A DNA stretch of 64,000 bases, from NCBI RefSeq assembly GCF_000524195.1, contig NW_020170391.1, positions 315,438-379,437 of the forward strand. The letters are read 5' to 3'. Under the pieces are notes generated by a model. That model saw only the letters and a list, made by a program, of their open reading frames with translations, did not search any database and had not been told where the DNA came from. The translations under genes and the position numbers were made by a program. This DNA is from Echinococcus granulosus. Its lineage: Eukaryota; Platyhelminthes; Cestoda; Cyclophyllidea; Taeniidae. Below are positions 23,142-37,577 of this stretch, piece by piece (position 1 is the first letter of the stretch; every line of letters starts with the position of its first letter).

Positions 23142-26100
23142 CTTCTGCGTGGCATCGTTGTTCCCCACTTTACAGAAACTGCCCATCAAGTTTAGGGAAC
23201 ACTTTGTACAGTGTTAATGGTTATTTTTCAAAGATATTCTTAACAGTGCTTTGTTTTTCGAGCTATTACAACACTCCACTAAAGCTCTCTGATACCCATT
23301 GAAAGGCTGTTTTAAAAAGGGGAGTTGGAGATTTATCTAGTTAATGCCTTTGAGCTGACCATGCTATCGTGCATTTAAGCAAAAAAGCATTTAGGAAAGT
23401 TGAGTATTTATTCGTGAAAATGTTTTGAGGCATGTATATCACGTAGAAATTCTTATAGACCTATCAAATTAAATCCGAAATCCTTTTTATTTTAACAGAT
23501 TCCTACCGCTACTTTCAATCCAAGTGTGGATTGTCCTGTAAGTTGGCCAAACCTTGCATTTACGAGTCTGCTTTAGCAAGGGACTTGGCCGTTGAAAACC
23601 TGCAAATATGCTATATATTTGCCCCGCCCGTGAAGATAACAAAAACGAGGATTCCCTTTTCGCGACCGGAATTTCCCTGTGATTAATGATATGACTATCC
23701 AAATTAGTGTGCAGGTCATAAACACAGTGCTCTTACAGTCTGCAACGTCTGTCTCACCGGCGACAAAACCAATTCCCACTTGTAGAAAAAAACCCATTGT
23801 TAAGGATTGATAAAAGCCACCAGTAAGCAGGAACCTTCACTGTTTTTCTATGGACGTGTTTACTCTTTGCAGAGTGAAGGATTCTTCCTTATGGCAAGAG
23901 ATTAAATTAGACAAACTGGCTAAATAAAGCCTTTATAAAGAATAGATGCCTCTTCCATTTACACTGCCAGCTTCACACTCGGCATTTCAAAGCACCGCCC
24001 TCATAATATACCTTTATTTTTTTCTACAGCTTTTTCCTCTAAAGGCATGGGCTCTTCCCTTCCTTCATAATTCTGCTACGCAGCACAGAGTAACTGTGCT
24101 CTTTTTTCGCTTTCAGAGTTTGGGTCCACTATCAGCCGCGAACTTTTGTGTGAATGTTCACTTCAAAGCCTTAAATGTTACCGTTTGTATAATTGTGGAA
24201 GTGCGAACGCTGCTTAGAGGGGGGAATTGACGCTCGCTAGTCTAACTTATTTGCGCGGGCAAAACAAGTGAAGACGGGTCTCGAGCCGCTTGTACGTATT
24301 GACGATGCTTTATCCATGGCAGTGGGAACGACTCTTTGCCGTTTTTGGGTAGAATAATAGTTCCAATGTGCTCAATTAAGTAATGTGGCAAAGTCTGGAT
24401 TTCACGAGCAAAATTTGAATCGTAAATACAATAAAATGCAACTTTTAATGGGAAATTAAGCGGAGTTAACGTTCTGCATATTCTCATGAAAAAGATTTTA
24501 ACTAAAAATTTGTAATAATTACCGCTTATGAGCTTCTCATCTAAAGTGGAGAAAGTGATTCAATTTCAATTACATGCCTACCCTATTCAATGAGCATTAG
24601 CCAACTGATTTCGCCTGATCAAGTAATAAAAATGTGACGAAGCTTAACGTTTAATCTCCTCCTGTGTATAATCTTCACTTTAAATCCTCATTTGATGAGC
24701 GCGATATCGTCACTCTTTACCCTTTACAAATGGGTCTGCTTCAGCTTAAAATATCGTTGAACATTCATTCAGTCCGCAAATGTGTTGCTGTCGGTTTCCT
24801 TATTTGGCTCAATTTCTTTTCTTATCTCCCTTGATCGGCCTCTTATTACTCATTTTCTGATTGTGTAAAAAATGCTTCAATCAGGTGGTCATACAGCGGT
24901 AATTCTAGCGCGCATAGAACGAAATTTGAAAGATAGGAAGACGTGTTGAATGAATGCAATCTCTCCTCAATTAAAGTTTTCAAGCAATGAACGGCAATTG
25001 CGAGGAAGACAAATTGCGGAAGATAAACTGTTGTGTATTTTAAGACCTACACCAACGATCGCCAACTTCTTACTCAAAGCAAAACTTAGTGCATTGTCTT
25101 GTTGTACTTTGAATTCTCATTGAATAGATTGAAATATCAGGTGGATCATTTCCAATTATGTCAAGCCTATTTAAACTTGTGCTTATCGAGTGATTACGAA
25201 AACAGTCGCTTTTACTAAACCCATGAGAATCGAAATAGTTAGGTTTTTTTCCACCAATCACACATTCATTACAAGTTCGCACCCCTACTATAGAAGTAGT
25301 TCAATAACTGTTTGAATGGCATTTGGAAGGTAAGGTAATATCGAAAAGGTCACGTCGATGTCAGTCACAAATCAAGTCTGCAGTTCCTGATTTTATCAAT
25401 AGTCTGGGTAGTTGTACGCATCACCGTTGCACGTGCCTCGCGATCAGCGGTCAAACGTTAAAGGCTGCACATTTTCATGAAAGTTTTGAGACCTTTTTTT
25501 ATAAAGCCTCAAATTGGAGGCAAATTGACTTGGCACTTTTTCGGTAAAATTCAAGGCTTACAACGCTTTATTGCCATAAGCTCAAACATCGCCTTTCGGT
25601 GAGCGATTCTCGTCATATGGCGTTCATACTAGTGCTCCATGAAGGTGGACGCACAGGCAATCGAAAGGGGATTCAATTAAGGGGGATGAGCGCTGGGCGA
25701 CTGTGACAGCTTGATTTTCCTCGACCGACCATTTGTGTATTATTTACCCATACAGCGGGTGCCATATGGCGCCTTTCCTAGGCTCTCAGTCCTATCTTAC
25801 ATTAGGCTCAACGCCTTTTCTATGCTCTTGAGCTCAGTATCGTCACTTTTTTTGAGGAAAAACAAATACAACCAGCTGTCGTTTGGTTCAATTGAGTAAA
25901 CACTTCTACCATCAAGAACGAGACAAAACAACACTTTGCTACCGTCCATTTATTTTTGCCTACCCTTAATCGTCTAAATATGAATCATATGAGATTGAAT
26001 TTTTACTTCGACGCTATCAACATCTCATGGTGACCTAAACCTCGACATGATCACACAAATTTCATGGTACCATTGTTTAGAACGGCAGAGCCTAGAGATA

Positions 26101-28611
26101 TAGGTCAAAACATCACCAATACTCAAGCTTTATTCACAATGCTTTGTTTTACAAGGAGAGATCCATCACTTTCTGCTGTTCGCTTTAACACCTGTCTGGA
26201 TGGCTGTAAGACAGAGTTTATCCTTTCGTTTCCCGATGACTTCATTGCAGAAAGCATTGTGCATAGCACTAGGAAAGGTGGTAATTAAAACACAGTTTTA
26301 TTTATGAGTTTCTTTAGGTACACCCATTTAGTTTTCAAGCAACAAAGGAGGTCAAGCATTATTCGAATTTGTATTTGACAGATTCGGAATTGAATTGAAT
26401 TTCAGTTGTTGTGCTTCAGAATCTCATCTTAGTAAACGCTTACTTGTTCGGTGTAAATCCTTTATCTCAAGCTCACCTTTATTTTCCTTCTACGATTTCA
26501 TGACTATATTGGTGTCTACTTAGGCACCAAAGCCGAGGAGTCAAGAAACATTGTGCTACTTGGGACTTTCACGTTTGTTCTGCATTTTATGTTTCCATTC
26601 TTACTGTCACCTATTAGTAAACATGACCGAGGACGATATCGATGAATGCTGGCTGTAATACTCCGTCTAAAGAATAATGATAACACTTTCAGCTACCTCA
26701 GAATAGATTAAGAGCTGTGAAATTTTGCGTTAGTTACAAGTGTATGCTGAACACCACTAACTCTACAGAATGTTGAATGTCAAATAGCGAATCATATCTT
26801 AACGCGTTAGGTGATAGCAGATGACTACTTTGGAGCCAGTTTTATGGAATGCACATATTGACACTCGCACGAATTTCCCGAGACTAAATATCGCCCATAT
26901 GGATGTTCACCAACTGACAAAGTCGGTGCCAGTCATCCGCCTGCAGTTCAGATTGTGGGCAGAATTGAGTCATGGTGGAGGCTACAATTTCTTCAATTCA
27001 GTGCATACGCGTAGCAGGATGGAGGAAACGGTGGAGGCTGTGCAAGTCCTGCGCCCTATCAGCCGGAGCACGTGGGTGTGGGTGCGTGTGTGCATGGGTG
27101 AGTGCCGGTCTGAGTGAGGAAAGGGATGGCGTTTAATTTATGAGCTCGCGTGTCGAGAACACCGCACCGCACGCTGGACGCGTCATCACCCCTCCGCGGC
27201 AGTCACCCTCACTCTCATCCCCACCATGGAGCACGGGGCGGCGATTTTCCTTCGCCCCGTAAACACGTTCCTCTAAACACACCAAAGCATAGGCAAGCTG
27301 ATAATACTAGCAAAATTGTAGAAGCACTTTTAAATTAATGATCTTAAAGTCAACCTCTGTAAAGTGGCAGAAATCTTAATCCTAGGGGACCATGGTTCCC
27401 TGTCAATGTTTTACTGAAGGATACTTGCACATTCTTTTTTGACGTTGGACCCGCATGTATGAAAAGCGTGGTCATTGTTCAGTGAACCTAGTCAGTATAG
27501 TTTAAAGAAGGTGGAGACTAATGACTTAGTCAAATACAAAGTAAGTGCATGACTTTTTGCAGTGGTGATTTGGATAGTTTCCAGTAATCATTCTAAGCTT
27601 AATGCACTTTATTTTGTTTAAACGACTTGTGTTTGGAATTATTCTGCATATTTAGGCATTCCAGCAATCTCTCAAGTCAATTTCCACAAGTTATTTGTAC
27701 CTAGGTTAGTTCTGGTAGTTAAGACAGCGCGGATTCTAGTGTGTTTGAGTAGCGCCTCAAATTACCTTGAGAGGTATTGACGTCTTCAGCATACTGTGTT
27801 GTGGGAACTGGGATACAATCAAAAGGGCTCTTTAAGTTTACGCACGAAAGGCGCTAACAAGTCGCCCTGATCACTCTCATGGGCCAGTCTTCTCCATTAC
27901 ATGAATGGTTCCTAAATCGGTGTTGCGTTGTTAAGCTAGTGGGAGTAAGCATTCGCGGCATTTAGAAGTTGCTAAATTCATCGACTGCATGCTACAGGCT
28001 TTGCCTCAGACTAATTACAAGATCAAGCACGAGAACAAGTGAGACGAGGCGTAAGCTCCTTTGATTGCTGAATAGTGCAGTAGTAACAACAGCAAAATTA
28101 TTTTTTCTAGATTTCTGCATAGTAGCGACGCATAAGTGTATTTTAAATCGAAGACGTGGAATTTAAATTTAATCATTTATTTGATTCAATAAGTAAAATT
28201 GGGTTATCTCTATGTTTCTTGTGCGTTTACCATTGTGGGTATTTGTAATGAGTTGTGCAATCTACAGTAACTTCAATTTTGCTAATAGCAACTTTTGGAC
28301 CCTCTTGGTTGCACGAATGTAGAATCGTATAATTTCTAACACTGTGCAAACCGAGGCCGATGCTTCGTCAATCAGTCCGTCAACAGATTGACACTTACCT
28401 GACACTGGAGTGAGGCGAGAGGGGAACCGGTAATTAGCATCTTCTGATCTAAGCGCTTGCTAACGTCAAATTGGAAAAATTGACAATAATATCGCCTCAG
28501 CATGTCAAACGTGGCAAAGTGACAGTGATTGCAACAGCACCTATTTTCACGAATGAGGCTGACTGAAATGAAATGGTGATAACTGATAGCTTTCAAGTGG
28601 TCCTCAAGAAG
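23142..28611 (-). CDS. Putative multi-exon gene, possibly Meckelin-like cysteine-rich ectodomain
   Basis: Six minus-strand open segments bounded by splice-like sites chain in compatible phase: 28611-28399 (0 to 0, donor CAG|GTAAGT), 27853-27766 (0 to 1), 25284-25074 (1 to 2, donor GTAAGA), 24473 to about 24250 (starts phase 2, end unsure), 23676-23600 (1 to 0) and 23201-23142 (0 to 0, donor AAG|GTAAGT). Several are Cys-rich. Segments such as AEDVNTSQGVRTCNEC, FCFETLTPLNFPLK and LQCSLNLMGSFCKV resemble, in the same order, parts of the Meckelin (TMEM67) ectodomain (DINGT..SQATCELC, LCFSSTGNFPLR, LTSCQALGNMCV). No multi-span C-terminal half was found before ptc begins, and exon choice was made after the fact, so the chain could be chance. 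Function is not claimed. Confidence 0.3.
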
Positions 28612-29990
28612 CTGTAATGCAGCAGGACTAGCAGGCGAACTTAGCCCAAAACTAGTTGTGTTCATTTGGTGCCCACCCTTTCCCCTACTAGTGGCTGATC
28701 CGCCTACTTTTTATCAATCGCTCACCAACGAGTGCTGGTCGCAAAAATGTACACTGGGACTAGTGTGTGTGAAGAGTGATGAAAAATGGCGTTTGCGGTG
28801 GGTCCCGCTGATGTGTGCTGAGCCAGACGGAGAGGGCATTTTCCGGCGCGCACGCGCACACGCACTCCAGACACCCTTTTCTCCACCTCCTGCACCTCCT
28901 CCTGTCCCATCCTCCCCGTCCGAGAATTTGTGTCTGCAGCACACACATCAATGCTGTGCTGCACACGCCTGTGTGTGGTTGCCCACATTCCCATTCACGT
29001 ATACCTATGTCTTGACCGCTCATTCAACTGCTTTTCAGAAAATGCATAAGAGAATGCGTGTGTTCCCTATAGGAATACAATTTCTGGCCGTGGTTACGAT
29101 TTGTTAAAAAGCCTTCGCTGCTTCCGTCTAGATTTCGCAGTACCGTCGACTGGAACCACTTTTCAGTTTTAATTTCTAACAAGTGGGGGCGGGAACACCT
29201 GTCGACAAGTAACAACAGCGGTAAGGCGTAGCCTTCTGCACGGGGGGCAAATAAGCCCTAAGTGGTTTTGTTTCAATCCTGTTAAATAGTGGTGGTTTAA
29301 TTTTTGCTTTCATTTTAAAAGAATGTAAGTATGTAATGCCAAACCGCTAAAAATTAACTATTATATGCTTTTGGCTTTATCCTTTAATGGAACTAAGCAT
29401 GGACGAAGAAGAAAACACTCGCAGAAGCGAATTAGGAAATTGGATCAACTTTGGCATCAGCGTCCGAAGTGATAGCCTTTTTGCGAGCAGCTGCCCACTT
29501 TAATATGGTACACTTACCCTTACCACCAAGTCAGATAATAGACTCCTACTACCCGTTTAGTGCAGCCTCATGAGTAGATCTTTACTTATTGCTCCCATCT
29601 ACAAATACAAACAAATACAATCGCGTTTGATGGACGGCTCTATATCAAATCCAATGTCCAATTCAGATGTTTGTAATTGTAATTCCAATGGCATACTGAG
29701 CGGTCTTGATAAAGCGATTTGACTAAAATTTGTTTTTTAATCGAGCACTTTTAGAAGTTTAAAATAAATACACAAACGGTACCAAAACTGCCTTGTTACG
29801 AGATTTGTCATTTTCTTTCCTCCCCTAAAACATGACAGAATTTAAGTTCACAGACGTACCCCAGTGCATGCAGTGATTTGCAGTCATCGGATCTGCCAGA
29901 TAGTGTATAATGCAAAATTGTGGATGTGCATTATATATCACTCACATCATGTCACACATTGAGCGTCAACAATCAGGATTTATTGAATCA

Positions 29991-30015
29991 GAGGGGGGGA
30001 GGGGAGGAGAGGAGA
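29991..30015. repeat. Purine-rich G/A tract
   Basis: An uninterrupted run of G and A (GAGGGGGGGAGGGGAGGAGAGGAGA-type) in otherwise AT-rich DNA. Such tracts can form triplex or quadruplex structure. No gene context. Confidence 0.7.
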
Positions 30016-31225
30016 TGCAATAGGACTGGTAGCTGGAGGTGAGGCTACTACATTCCTTATTTCATGCCTCTCACCCTCTGGGGAAAACGTACTGAGTTGA
30101 GTGATGGATTGCCTTTGTTGTACACCCCCGTCCTCATTCTGTCAACTTATGGTGTGAGCATTGCATAGGAGTAGCGTATCTGGCAGATGGGATTGGGATT
30201 CATTTTAAAGACGGTACCTACATTCAGCAAATTTCATCATAAACGCTTCCAAAAAATATATGCTTAAACAAATTTCTATTGATAATTTGGACAGAAGGCG
30301 CTTGAATTACCCCAATTTCACCAACATGCATTGGTGTGTGTGCTGTAAACGGAATAAAATCACCTTTATAATATTTATTTTGCGTTGCAAGTTAACTGCT
30401 CAGATTTTGGTAGTTCTAAAATTTCAGTTGATACAGAAAGCCTGTCGATCTGAAAAACACAGCCAGTCCAATTAATCGACATGTCGTGTATGTCACCCAT
30501 CACCGCCCTACGTTTCCAAAATTGGGCTTAAGAGGTAACACGTTATCAAATGCGGGTGATCAGTGGCCAGACAGCTAGTTACAATTAAAGTTGTTTGGTT
30601 CATTTTTACGGTATAGTTATGACAAACTCCTTCGGCAGAAGTAACTGTGGCAAATTTTGATAGCATCGTCAACATGTGACTTAAATTTACGGTGCAAGCA
30701 GGCGAGAAAGTGGAGGTAGGAAACAGTCTTCACTAGGCAGTGCATAGTGTAAGTAATGCGGTCCAATATAAACATGCAGTTAATCGCCTTGGGAGCATTA
30801 GTTTTTTAATCCTGAAAAAAGAAGCTGTTTGTTTCCATTGAAGCTCAAAAAAAGTCTACATTTTCGGGGTGCAACATATTCTAGATTTCTAAATTTTTTT
30901 CCTTTTTATATTTCCGGTAGGTGTTTAACGTGAATCATCACACAGTCCCTAACCCTCTCTCGATCTACACTTATTTTCAATTTCAAACCCTTTCTCGGGT
31001 AAAATTAGTCGACTCAAATCTACTCTTAGTTCCTCCTTCCCTTCGCTCCTCTAAAGTATCCCTTTTAAATAAGTGAGTTGAATGGCAGATACCCTAGGTT
31101 GCCATTGCTCCCGATTGGACTTCACTGAAGAGTATGACAATTGAATAAGTGCATCATTTTGCGGAAAATTTAAATCTATATAGAACGTTGTAACAAATCC
31201 GAATTCGACCTCTTGGAGGAGGAGG

Positions 31226-31325
31226 NNNNNNNNNNNNNNNNNNNNNNNNNNNNNNNNNNNNNNNNNNNNNNNNNNNNNNNNNNNNNNNNNNNNNNNNNNN
31301 NNNNNNNNNNNNNNNNNNNNNNNNN
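31226..31325. other. Assembly gap, 100 N
   Basis: Exactly 100 N, a placeholder gap. The left flank ends in a GGAGGAGGAGG purine repeat, a likely cause of the break. Confidence 0.99.
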
Positions 31326-32878
31326 GGGGATGAACCTATCCACCACAATCCTCCTCACAGGGATGGAATTTGGACCACAAGTGTTGACAACTGCGAGAAA
31401 ATGGGGCTGGTGGTTAGAGACCTGTGCATCTAGTTAACGAATGCATACTGACTTAATTAAAATAAATAGACATTTAGTGAGATTAGGTATCACAAGAGAC
31501 GTTTAACACTAGATTTCAGTGCTCTGCATGGTAGTGCTACGCAGTTCTCGAAGCGAAGAGCATAGGATTTCTATAAATACATTTCCATCCATCCTAAGGG
31601 TTGTTTTACAATCAAATTTTATTTACTTATTATAAGGTGGGTAAAACGCGGGCCTAGTCATGGACAAAATCGTTTGATGGTCTCTCGACATTCCAAACAA
31701 AAAAAAGTATTTAGTCACTCACATGTTTCATTAATGTGTACTTATTTTGTGCAGTGGTTTAATTATGTGATGGGCTTTATGAATACCCTTTTGAGCCACA
31801 AAGTTTGGACTTCATTTCGCCACTGCGATTAACCCCGTCTTTCAAATTTTGTCTGTTGGACGTTTCGTACGACACATGAAGCATGTAGCCAGTTTCTAAA
31901 AACACTGATAGAAGTTGACTATTTTCCAGTGAAATGATCGTATTTGAAGAATGACACAGAAAATATTTTTAGTGCTTCCTCTATCCACACCATCGGTAAA
32001 GTTCAGGTTGTTTGGATAAATCTGTGCCACCTGTTCTCAGAACATGGAAACGTATTGAGAATCCCCTATCCCTAATAATGAGTTTTCTTGTATTTTACCA
32101 ATTTCAAGGGAATTCATGGTGACTTTTGTACGTGAGCCTAAGTTTTGCAGTCAGTTCTACTAGATTACACCCGATAAACAGTTTCACTAAAAAGTTAAAC
32201 TTTCAAAATTTCATAGCGCCAAGGTTAGGCTAAACTCCAAAACTCTGCTTCTTAAAGCAAAAACCAACACCCATTTTTGTAAGAACTGATATTAAACTTT
32301 GCTAAGGCTTTAACCTACTTTGACATTAAAGCTGCTGTCGAATGTATTAGGAATCTGGATTTATGTTGGAAGGACGTTGGGCTGCTTGCAGATCTTACAA
32401 AAGTGCAAAGTTGAATAATTATGTCCTTATGCTTAAATTTTATTTATTGGGGACAATTAAGTTTAGCACATCTATGCCTTATCAAAGGTGAGTGATTCAG
32501 TACAGGATTGAATTATTCTTGTGTTAGTCGATCGCAGCTTAAAAGCCTAGCGGAAATTGTCAGGGCTGTAGACTTACTTTAGTGCTTCATGTAGACAGGG
32601 ACTCAGTTGAAGACTGCCGATTTTGCTCAGGCTAAACGTTTCAAGGCTTGTGCCTGCTACGCAGGCTGTAGATTAAAATCAGATATGAGCGTACGGGAAG
32701 GCATTTCGGAGCCCTGAGGAGGGCAGTGAGCTTTAGCCACGTGTGGCATTCTGTGTGCTGAAAATATTTTCAGGAGGGTTGTTACTAATGCTCAGATTTC
32801 TTAAAAAGTCATCGAAAGAGGGATAAAAGTCAGAGTAGAAAATAAAATAAATATTAGAGATTGATAAAATGAACTCAC

Positions 32879-32958
32879 CTTCACACAACTTAATGGACAG
32901 CACCTGAAAGCGGTTATCAACGCCGCTTGTTTCAAGAGCTTTTAAGCCACAGAGCATC
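32879..32958 (-). CDS. Candidate exon, unassigned
   Basis: Open segment with acceptor CATCCAG and donor AAG|GTGAGT, phase 2 to 1, reading MLCGLKALETSGVDNRFQVL and then SIKLCE. It may belong 5' to the putative gene at 23142-28611, but its end phase does not fit the exon at 28611 directly, so at least one exon would be missing between them. Confidence 0.25.
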
Positions 32959-35900
32959 CTGGATGGTTAAGTTGGGCTAGGTACAGCCAAGTCGAGAGGA
33001 CTAAGTGCTTTGGTTAGAGTGGAATTAAGGAGTTGGTCCTTAGATTCGGTCGGTTTCATCTTCTCAATTAGCAAACTTTTGCATAGGTTTTTGCCTGCGA
33101 CCCGTGATACATGGAGTTTTTATTGCCACTACCTCTTTTGGCAAAGTGAATGCGCGAAGAGCACACTCGTGCTATCAGCCATCCTGTAAATTAACCGCCC
33201 TTCTCATTGCTTACCGTAGCCTCACCCTAACTGGACTTTTAATGGATAAGGTACTCCATAAAATGGACAAAGCAAATACTTCCTGTGTATTAGTAGTGGA
33301 AAAAGTCATGTTACTGTAGTTTTTGCAACTGTTTTCTCAAAAATGACAACCGAAAAATTTCAACGGTATGATTTCATATTTTAACTCGATGGCTTTTAAA
33401 TAGGCTTGGTTGGATTAGGATTTTGGCACGTACTTGAGTAATTATGCTTAGAGGGTGCCAGTGGTTAAATTTCGGCCTTTAGAGTTGATCGTACTCTTGG
33501 CATGAGCATTACTGGATATGCCATCAGATAATGCTCAAATCTAATGTAAATTAATATTTCAATGTGAAAAAAGACCAGAAGGTGCTCTAAGTTAATTGCC
33601 TTGAGATGTAGGCATTGTGACGTCGTCACACACCTTGACGAATCAGAGAGGACTGATTGCCTGGGTGCTTCGTTAAAGAAGCATGGTACAGGAAAGGGGA
33701 GTTCAGCTACAACCAATGGCAGCAACCTTAGTGCCTCCTCCCGCCTAATTAAGCACTTAGCCCAGACAAGGGAGAACCAGGTGCTTTCGCTTCGGCATGA
33801 CTGCCTCCACTTTTTTGTCAAAGCCTGGCGCTATTTTGCGCCTGCCGCTGAAGCAGTCGCATATACCCAAGGGCACAACATGAAGCTGCTTCTAGGCACA
33901 TGCTTTGGCGACATGATGAGTTAGAGATAAGCCTCTAAATTGTCCCTGCCAGCCTATTGAAAACATTCGTGAGGTATGCTGATTACATCTTGCAGAATGA
34001 TGTGAGATTTTTCACTTGCTACCCTGGTAATTGGGGGATTTATTCGGTAAAATAACTCCTCCTCCCGTTTTTGACTTTCTTCCAATACTTTGTCAAGAAA
34101 TAGAAAAGCCGCACTCCAAAGCGAGGATTTCTAGCATATGTTTCGAAAATTTAAAAAGCTACAAATTTTTTTAGTGGATAATGGGTTTTCTTGCCAAGTA
34201 ATCATTTAGCACCCGGGAAAGTGACCTAATTTACATGGTAAGATTTGTAAATCATTCATAAGTGTACATATATTTTCCCCACATCTGCGAACATTCCAGT
34301 AGCTCTAAAGGAAAAGTAATCTCTTAGGGAGAAATATTTAAAGGATTTTATATTAACGACTTCATCGACGGTTAAAATCCTCTCGGAAAGCCATTCAGCC
34401 GCCTACAAATACACTCTTCTAGGTCTTAAACTACAATTCGGGTGCATTTAGAGGGTAATAAGTTTAGGTGCCCAAGGTGAAATTCTCTTTAGTTGAACCT
34501 TTTTTCGAAAAATCGCACGGCTTGTGCACTGCACCCGCGACCTAATGCAGAACATGCGATTGAATAGTTTTGAAACAGTCTGCAGCATAAATGAAAGCAA
34601 TAGCATTTGTATGTCGAATAAATGCGGGATTGATTTCCTCTTGCCTTTATACGCAAAATACTCAACCAACAGATTTACCCACATTGTGACACGCATTTAG
34701 AACGAATCAAGTGGAGTTTGGTGCTTCCGCTAAAATTACACACCTGAGGATAGAAACACCTTTTATGATTCTTCATAATTCGCTTTGTTTCAATGTTCAA
34801 GATAATGGTGAGAAGGAATTTTTTTCAAATTAGTGGAAGAATGGCAGCGGTCACATCAACTGAATTCCATCTGATTTTTCGGCTCGTTAGTCAGTGCGCA
34901 TGAACTATGTAGCCTTAGGCTAGTAAGTGGTAGATTAAGGTTAATCAGTGGTATAGCATGTCTATTTGATGTTTCCACAAACCCCTCGCAAATACGCCTC
35001 TCCCAGGAGTAGGGAGGAGCGTCCAATGCAACAGGCGCCTGCCGTACTGCACAGAATCAGAGGGCTGGACCAGATACGGACCGCGGACCCGAGCGCAAGT
35101 GCCTCTTCCCACGAGTCGCGCGGACTGATTGACAAGAGAAATGAGGATCGGATTCAGCCCCTGGTATTATTTTACAACATTTCACTCTCTTAACGTTGAC
35201 CCATCAATCAGTCGTAATTACTACTTCATTTCAAGAGCTGCATGCAGAAGTGAATTTTAAAACCCAAGTAAAGGAGAGGTTTTAAGTGCTATCCTACACA
35301 CCACATTCCCTACTTTGCAAATTACACAAAATGCTTGTTAACATATGGGGAGTAATGATCCCGTTGGTAGATCTGCTAGCCAGCAGAAATCGAAAGAAAC
35401 AGTCAACGTCAGGGAGAAAACCATTTATCCGCCATTCATTCGTATTATCTTATAGTACACAAGAGGAATCTCTAGTAATCTTTTATTAAATTGTTAAAAC
35501 AACAACCTTGTCTGACATGCAATTCAGCTGTGGTTGAGAGCTTTCAATGATTTTCAATGGTCTGGAGTTCTGAGGGAGTCTTCCTGACATGCTTTGTGAA
35601 TTTGCGAATGGAAAAAAAGGAAGTACTACGGAATTAAATGCTGCATCTAATGGAACTATATTTACCTCTGGTGATGCTTTTAAATTGAGGTGCCCTTTTA
35701 ACGTAGCCAATGCGGCTAGCTTCGGCTGTTTTTGATCTTATAGACACGCACCCACTTATTTTCCGTCCCAATCAGAGTCAGTCTATCAGTACGTGCTCTC
35801 TTTAAAACCACCCTTGTAGCCTGCAGACACGACCTGTCTAAAGTACAAGTGTTGCCGGAATAAGCATGCCTGCCCTTTATCATGTTCCCCTCCTTTACCT

Positions 35901-37339
35901 CTTCAACACGTCCAATCATGCACAAAAGTCGGCGGGTTATTCGATTGGGATAACTGCATTACCCATGTCTGCTTCTCTGAAAGATCGCGAATTAAAAGCT
36001 GCAAATACTTTGTTAGTAATTAACAAAACGTGCATTTAATGATCCATATAACTACTTTCTTAATAAAATAGCCATTTCTAGAAAAAGCCTTTGAAAGTTA
36101 GAAGACTACTGCAGCACACATGCGGAGTGAAATGGTCCGCTGTGCTGCTTGCATTCGAGCGGGGTAGAAATTGACAACATAATGCCTTAATTCCAACGCA
36201 AGGTATGGCAAAACTTGGGAGATGGTGTTGAAATTTGCCATCACAGAAAGTGGACAATCTGTATTTTCATTTGGGTAATTTACTCGTGCCGTATTTCTCC
36301 AGCTATTAGGATGTGCACCAAAATACAAACCAAATTTATGAGGTGGGGATTGACTTGCGTGACGGCGCTCCACTCCATTTATAAAAACAGTGTTTGGATG
36401 GCGTGCCGAAGCCCAGCTTCATTAGGCTGGTTGTGCTAATGGATATTATTCAAAACGCGACTGGATTTTTCACCTACTTGGAACCTTGGGAGATTAATGT
36501 GCGACCTAAAACCGTGATTTATAGTTTCCGGAGCGCTATGCGCTCCGTTATGGTGATCAAACTGAAAAGAAAAGCCCTTATGTAAGCCCCGGATCTTCGT
36601 CAAATATACTCTTCAAAATCATTAATACCCCAAATCATTTCCATGGTGCTTGCGTTTTTTATGTTAAAACATTTTTATACACATTGAAATGTGAAGAAAA
36701 TATGCGGATAATGGTTGCGTCGTTATGATCGCCATCACCTCTTTTGCTTGTACAATCGTATGGCTGGCACCATCAAAATGAGAAAAGGCGTAAAGTGGGA
36801 AGTGTTTTGAAAATGAACAGCTCAACTACTAGGTACTTAGGAATCATAAAATGGCTTTTGAGAATACTCCGAGCTGTCATCTCTATTTTTGTGCACGAGT
36901 GTTGAGTAAATGAATTTGCAACAGTCCTGCTTCATTGAAGTCAGACAGTGATCCAGCAACCTATGTTAAGTAGGAGATCCGCGTTAGCAATACCCGGCAT
37001 TCGCAAAACCTTAATTAGACGGATAATGAGGTACAAACTAAGTAGGCTTTGCGGACTTTTATCTGATTATTTATTACTTTAAGACGGGTTGCACCAAAAT
37101 TTCAGCCAAAATTGATCCTTGCAAATAATAATGATAAAGTAGTGTAACATCGAATACTACAAATTTTATGCATAAAATTTTGGTTGCTAATTTCTGAATA
37201 TTCTAAAATTTATCGAAACACTGATAAAAGGTTTGATTTAGAGCAAAATCGACTGACTAAGCACAATTCAGCGTCTCAGAAATAGTCAAGTAGATTGCAA
37301 ATTGTCGACTCTCAGAGGGCGCCTTGCATCCTAACTTTG

Positions 37340-37577
37340 TCACACTTTAGCTCTTGCAGAGCTTGAGAGGCGAAAGCGGAGTCGACAGAGCGACCGACTG
37401 TCCGCCCTCCCTCCCGCCCGCTCGCCATCCACTCAACTTAGCTCAGCCCAGCCTACTTCTCTGCATGCGGGGAAAGGCGAGGCGAGGTGAGGGTGCCACA
37501 GCCTGGTGGACACGCGAGAAAGGGAGTGGGCGAAGAGCCCCAGCTGTCATCAGCGCCAGCATCACCACCTCGCAAAA
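37340..37577 (+). other. GC-rich island ending in a consensus splice donor
   Basis: This stretch is rich in C, G and CpG within AT-rich DNA and ends with AAAA|GTGAGT at 37578. A pyrimidine-rich tract follows at about 37620-37760. It could be a promoter with an untranslated first exon on the plus strand. No downstream coding exon was found, so this is a suggestion only. Confidence 0.2.

Noticed and set aside
26821..27338. Plus-strand frames of 98 and 62 codons
   Set aside because: They lie in a GC-richer patch with GTGGGTGTGG-type repeats; no family or splice structure was recognised.
33465..33924. Overlapping frames of 118 (minus) and 107 (plus) codons
   Set aside because: Both strands are open over the same stretch, no domain is visible and there is no splice support; this may be an old repeat.
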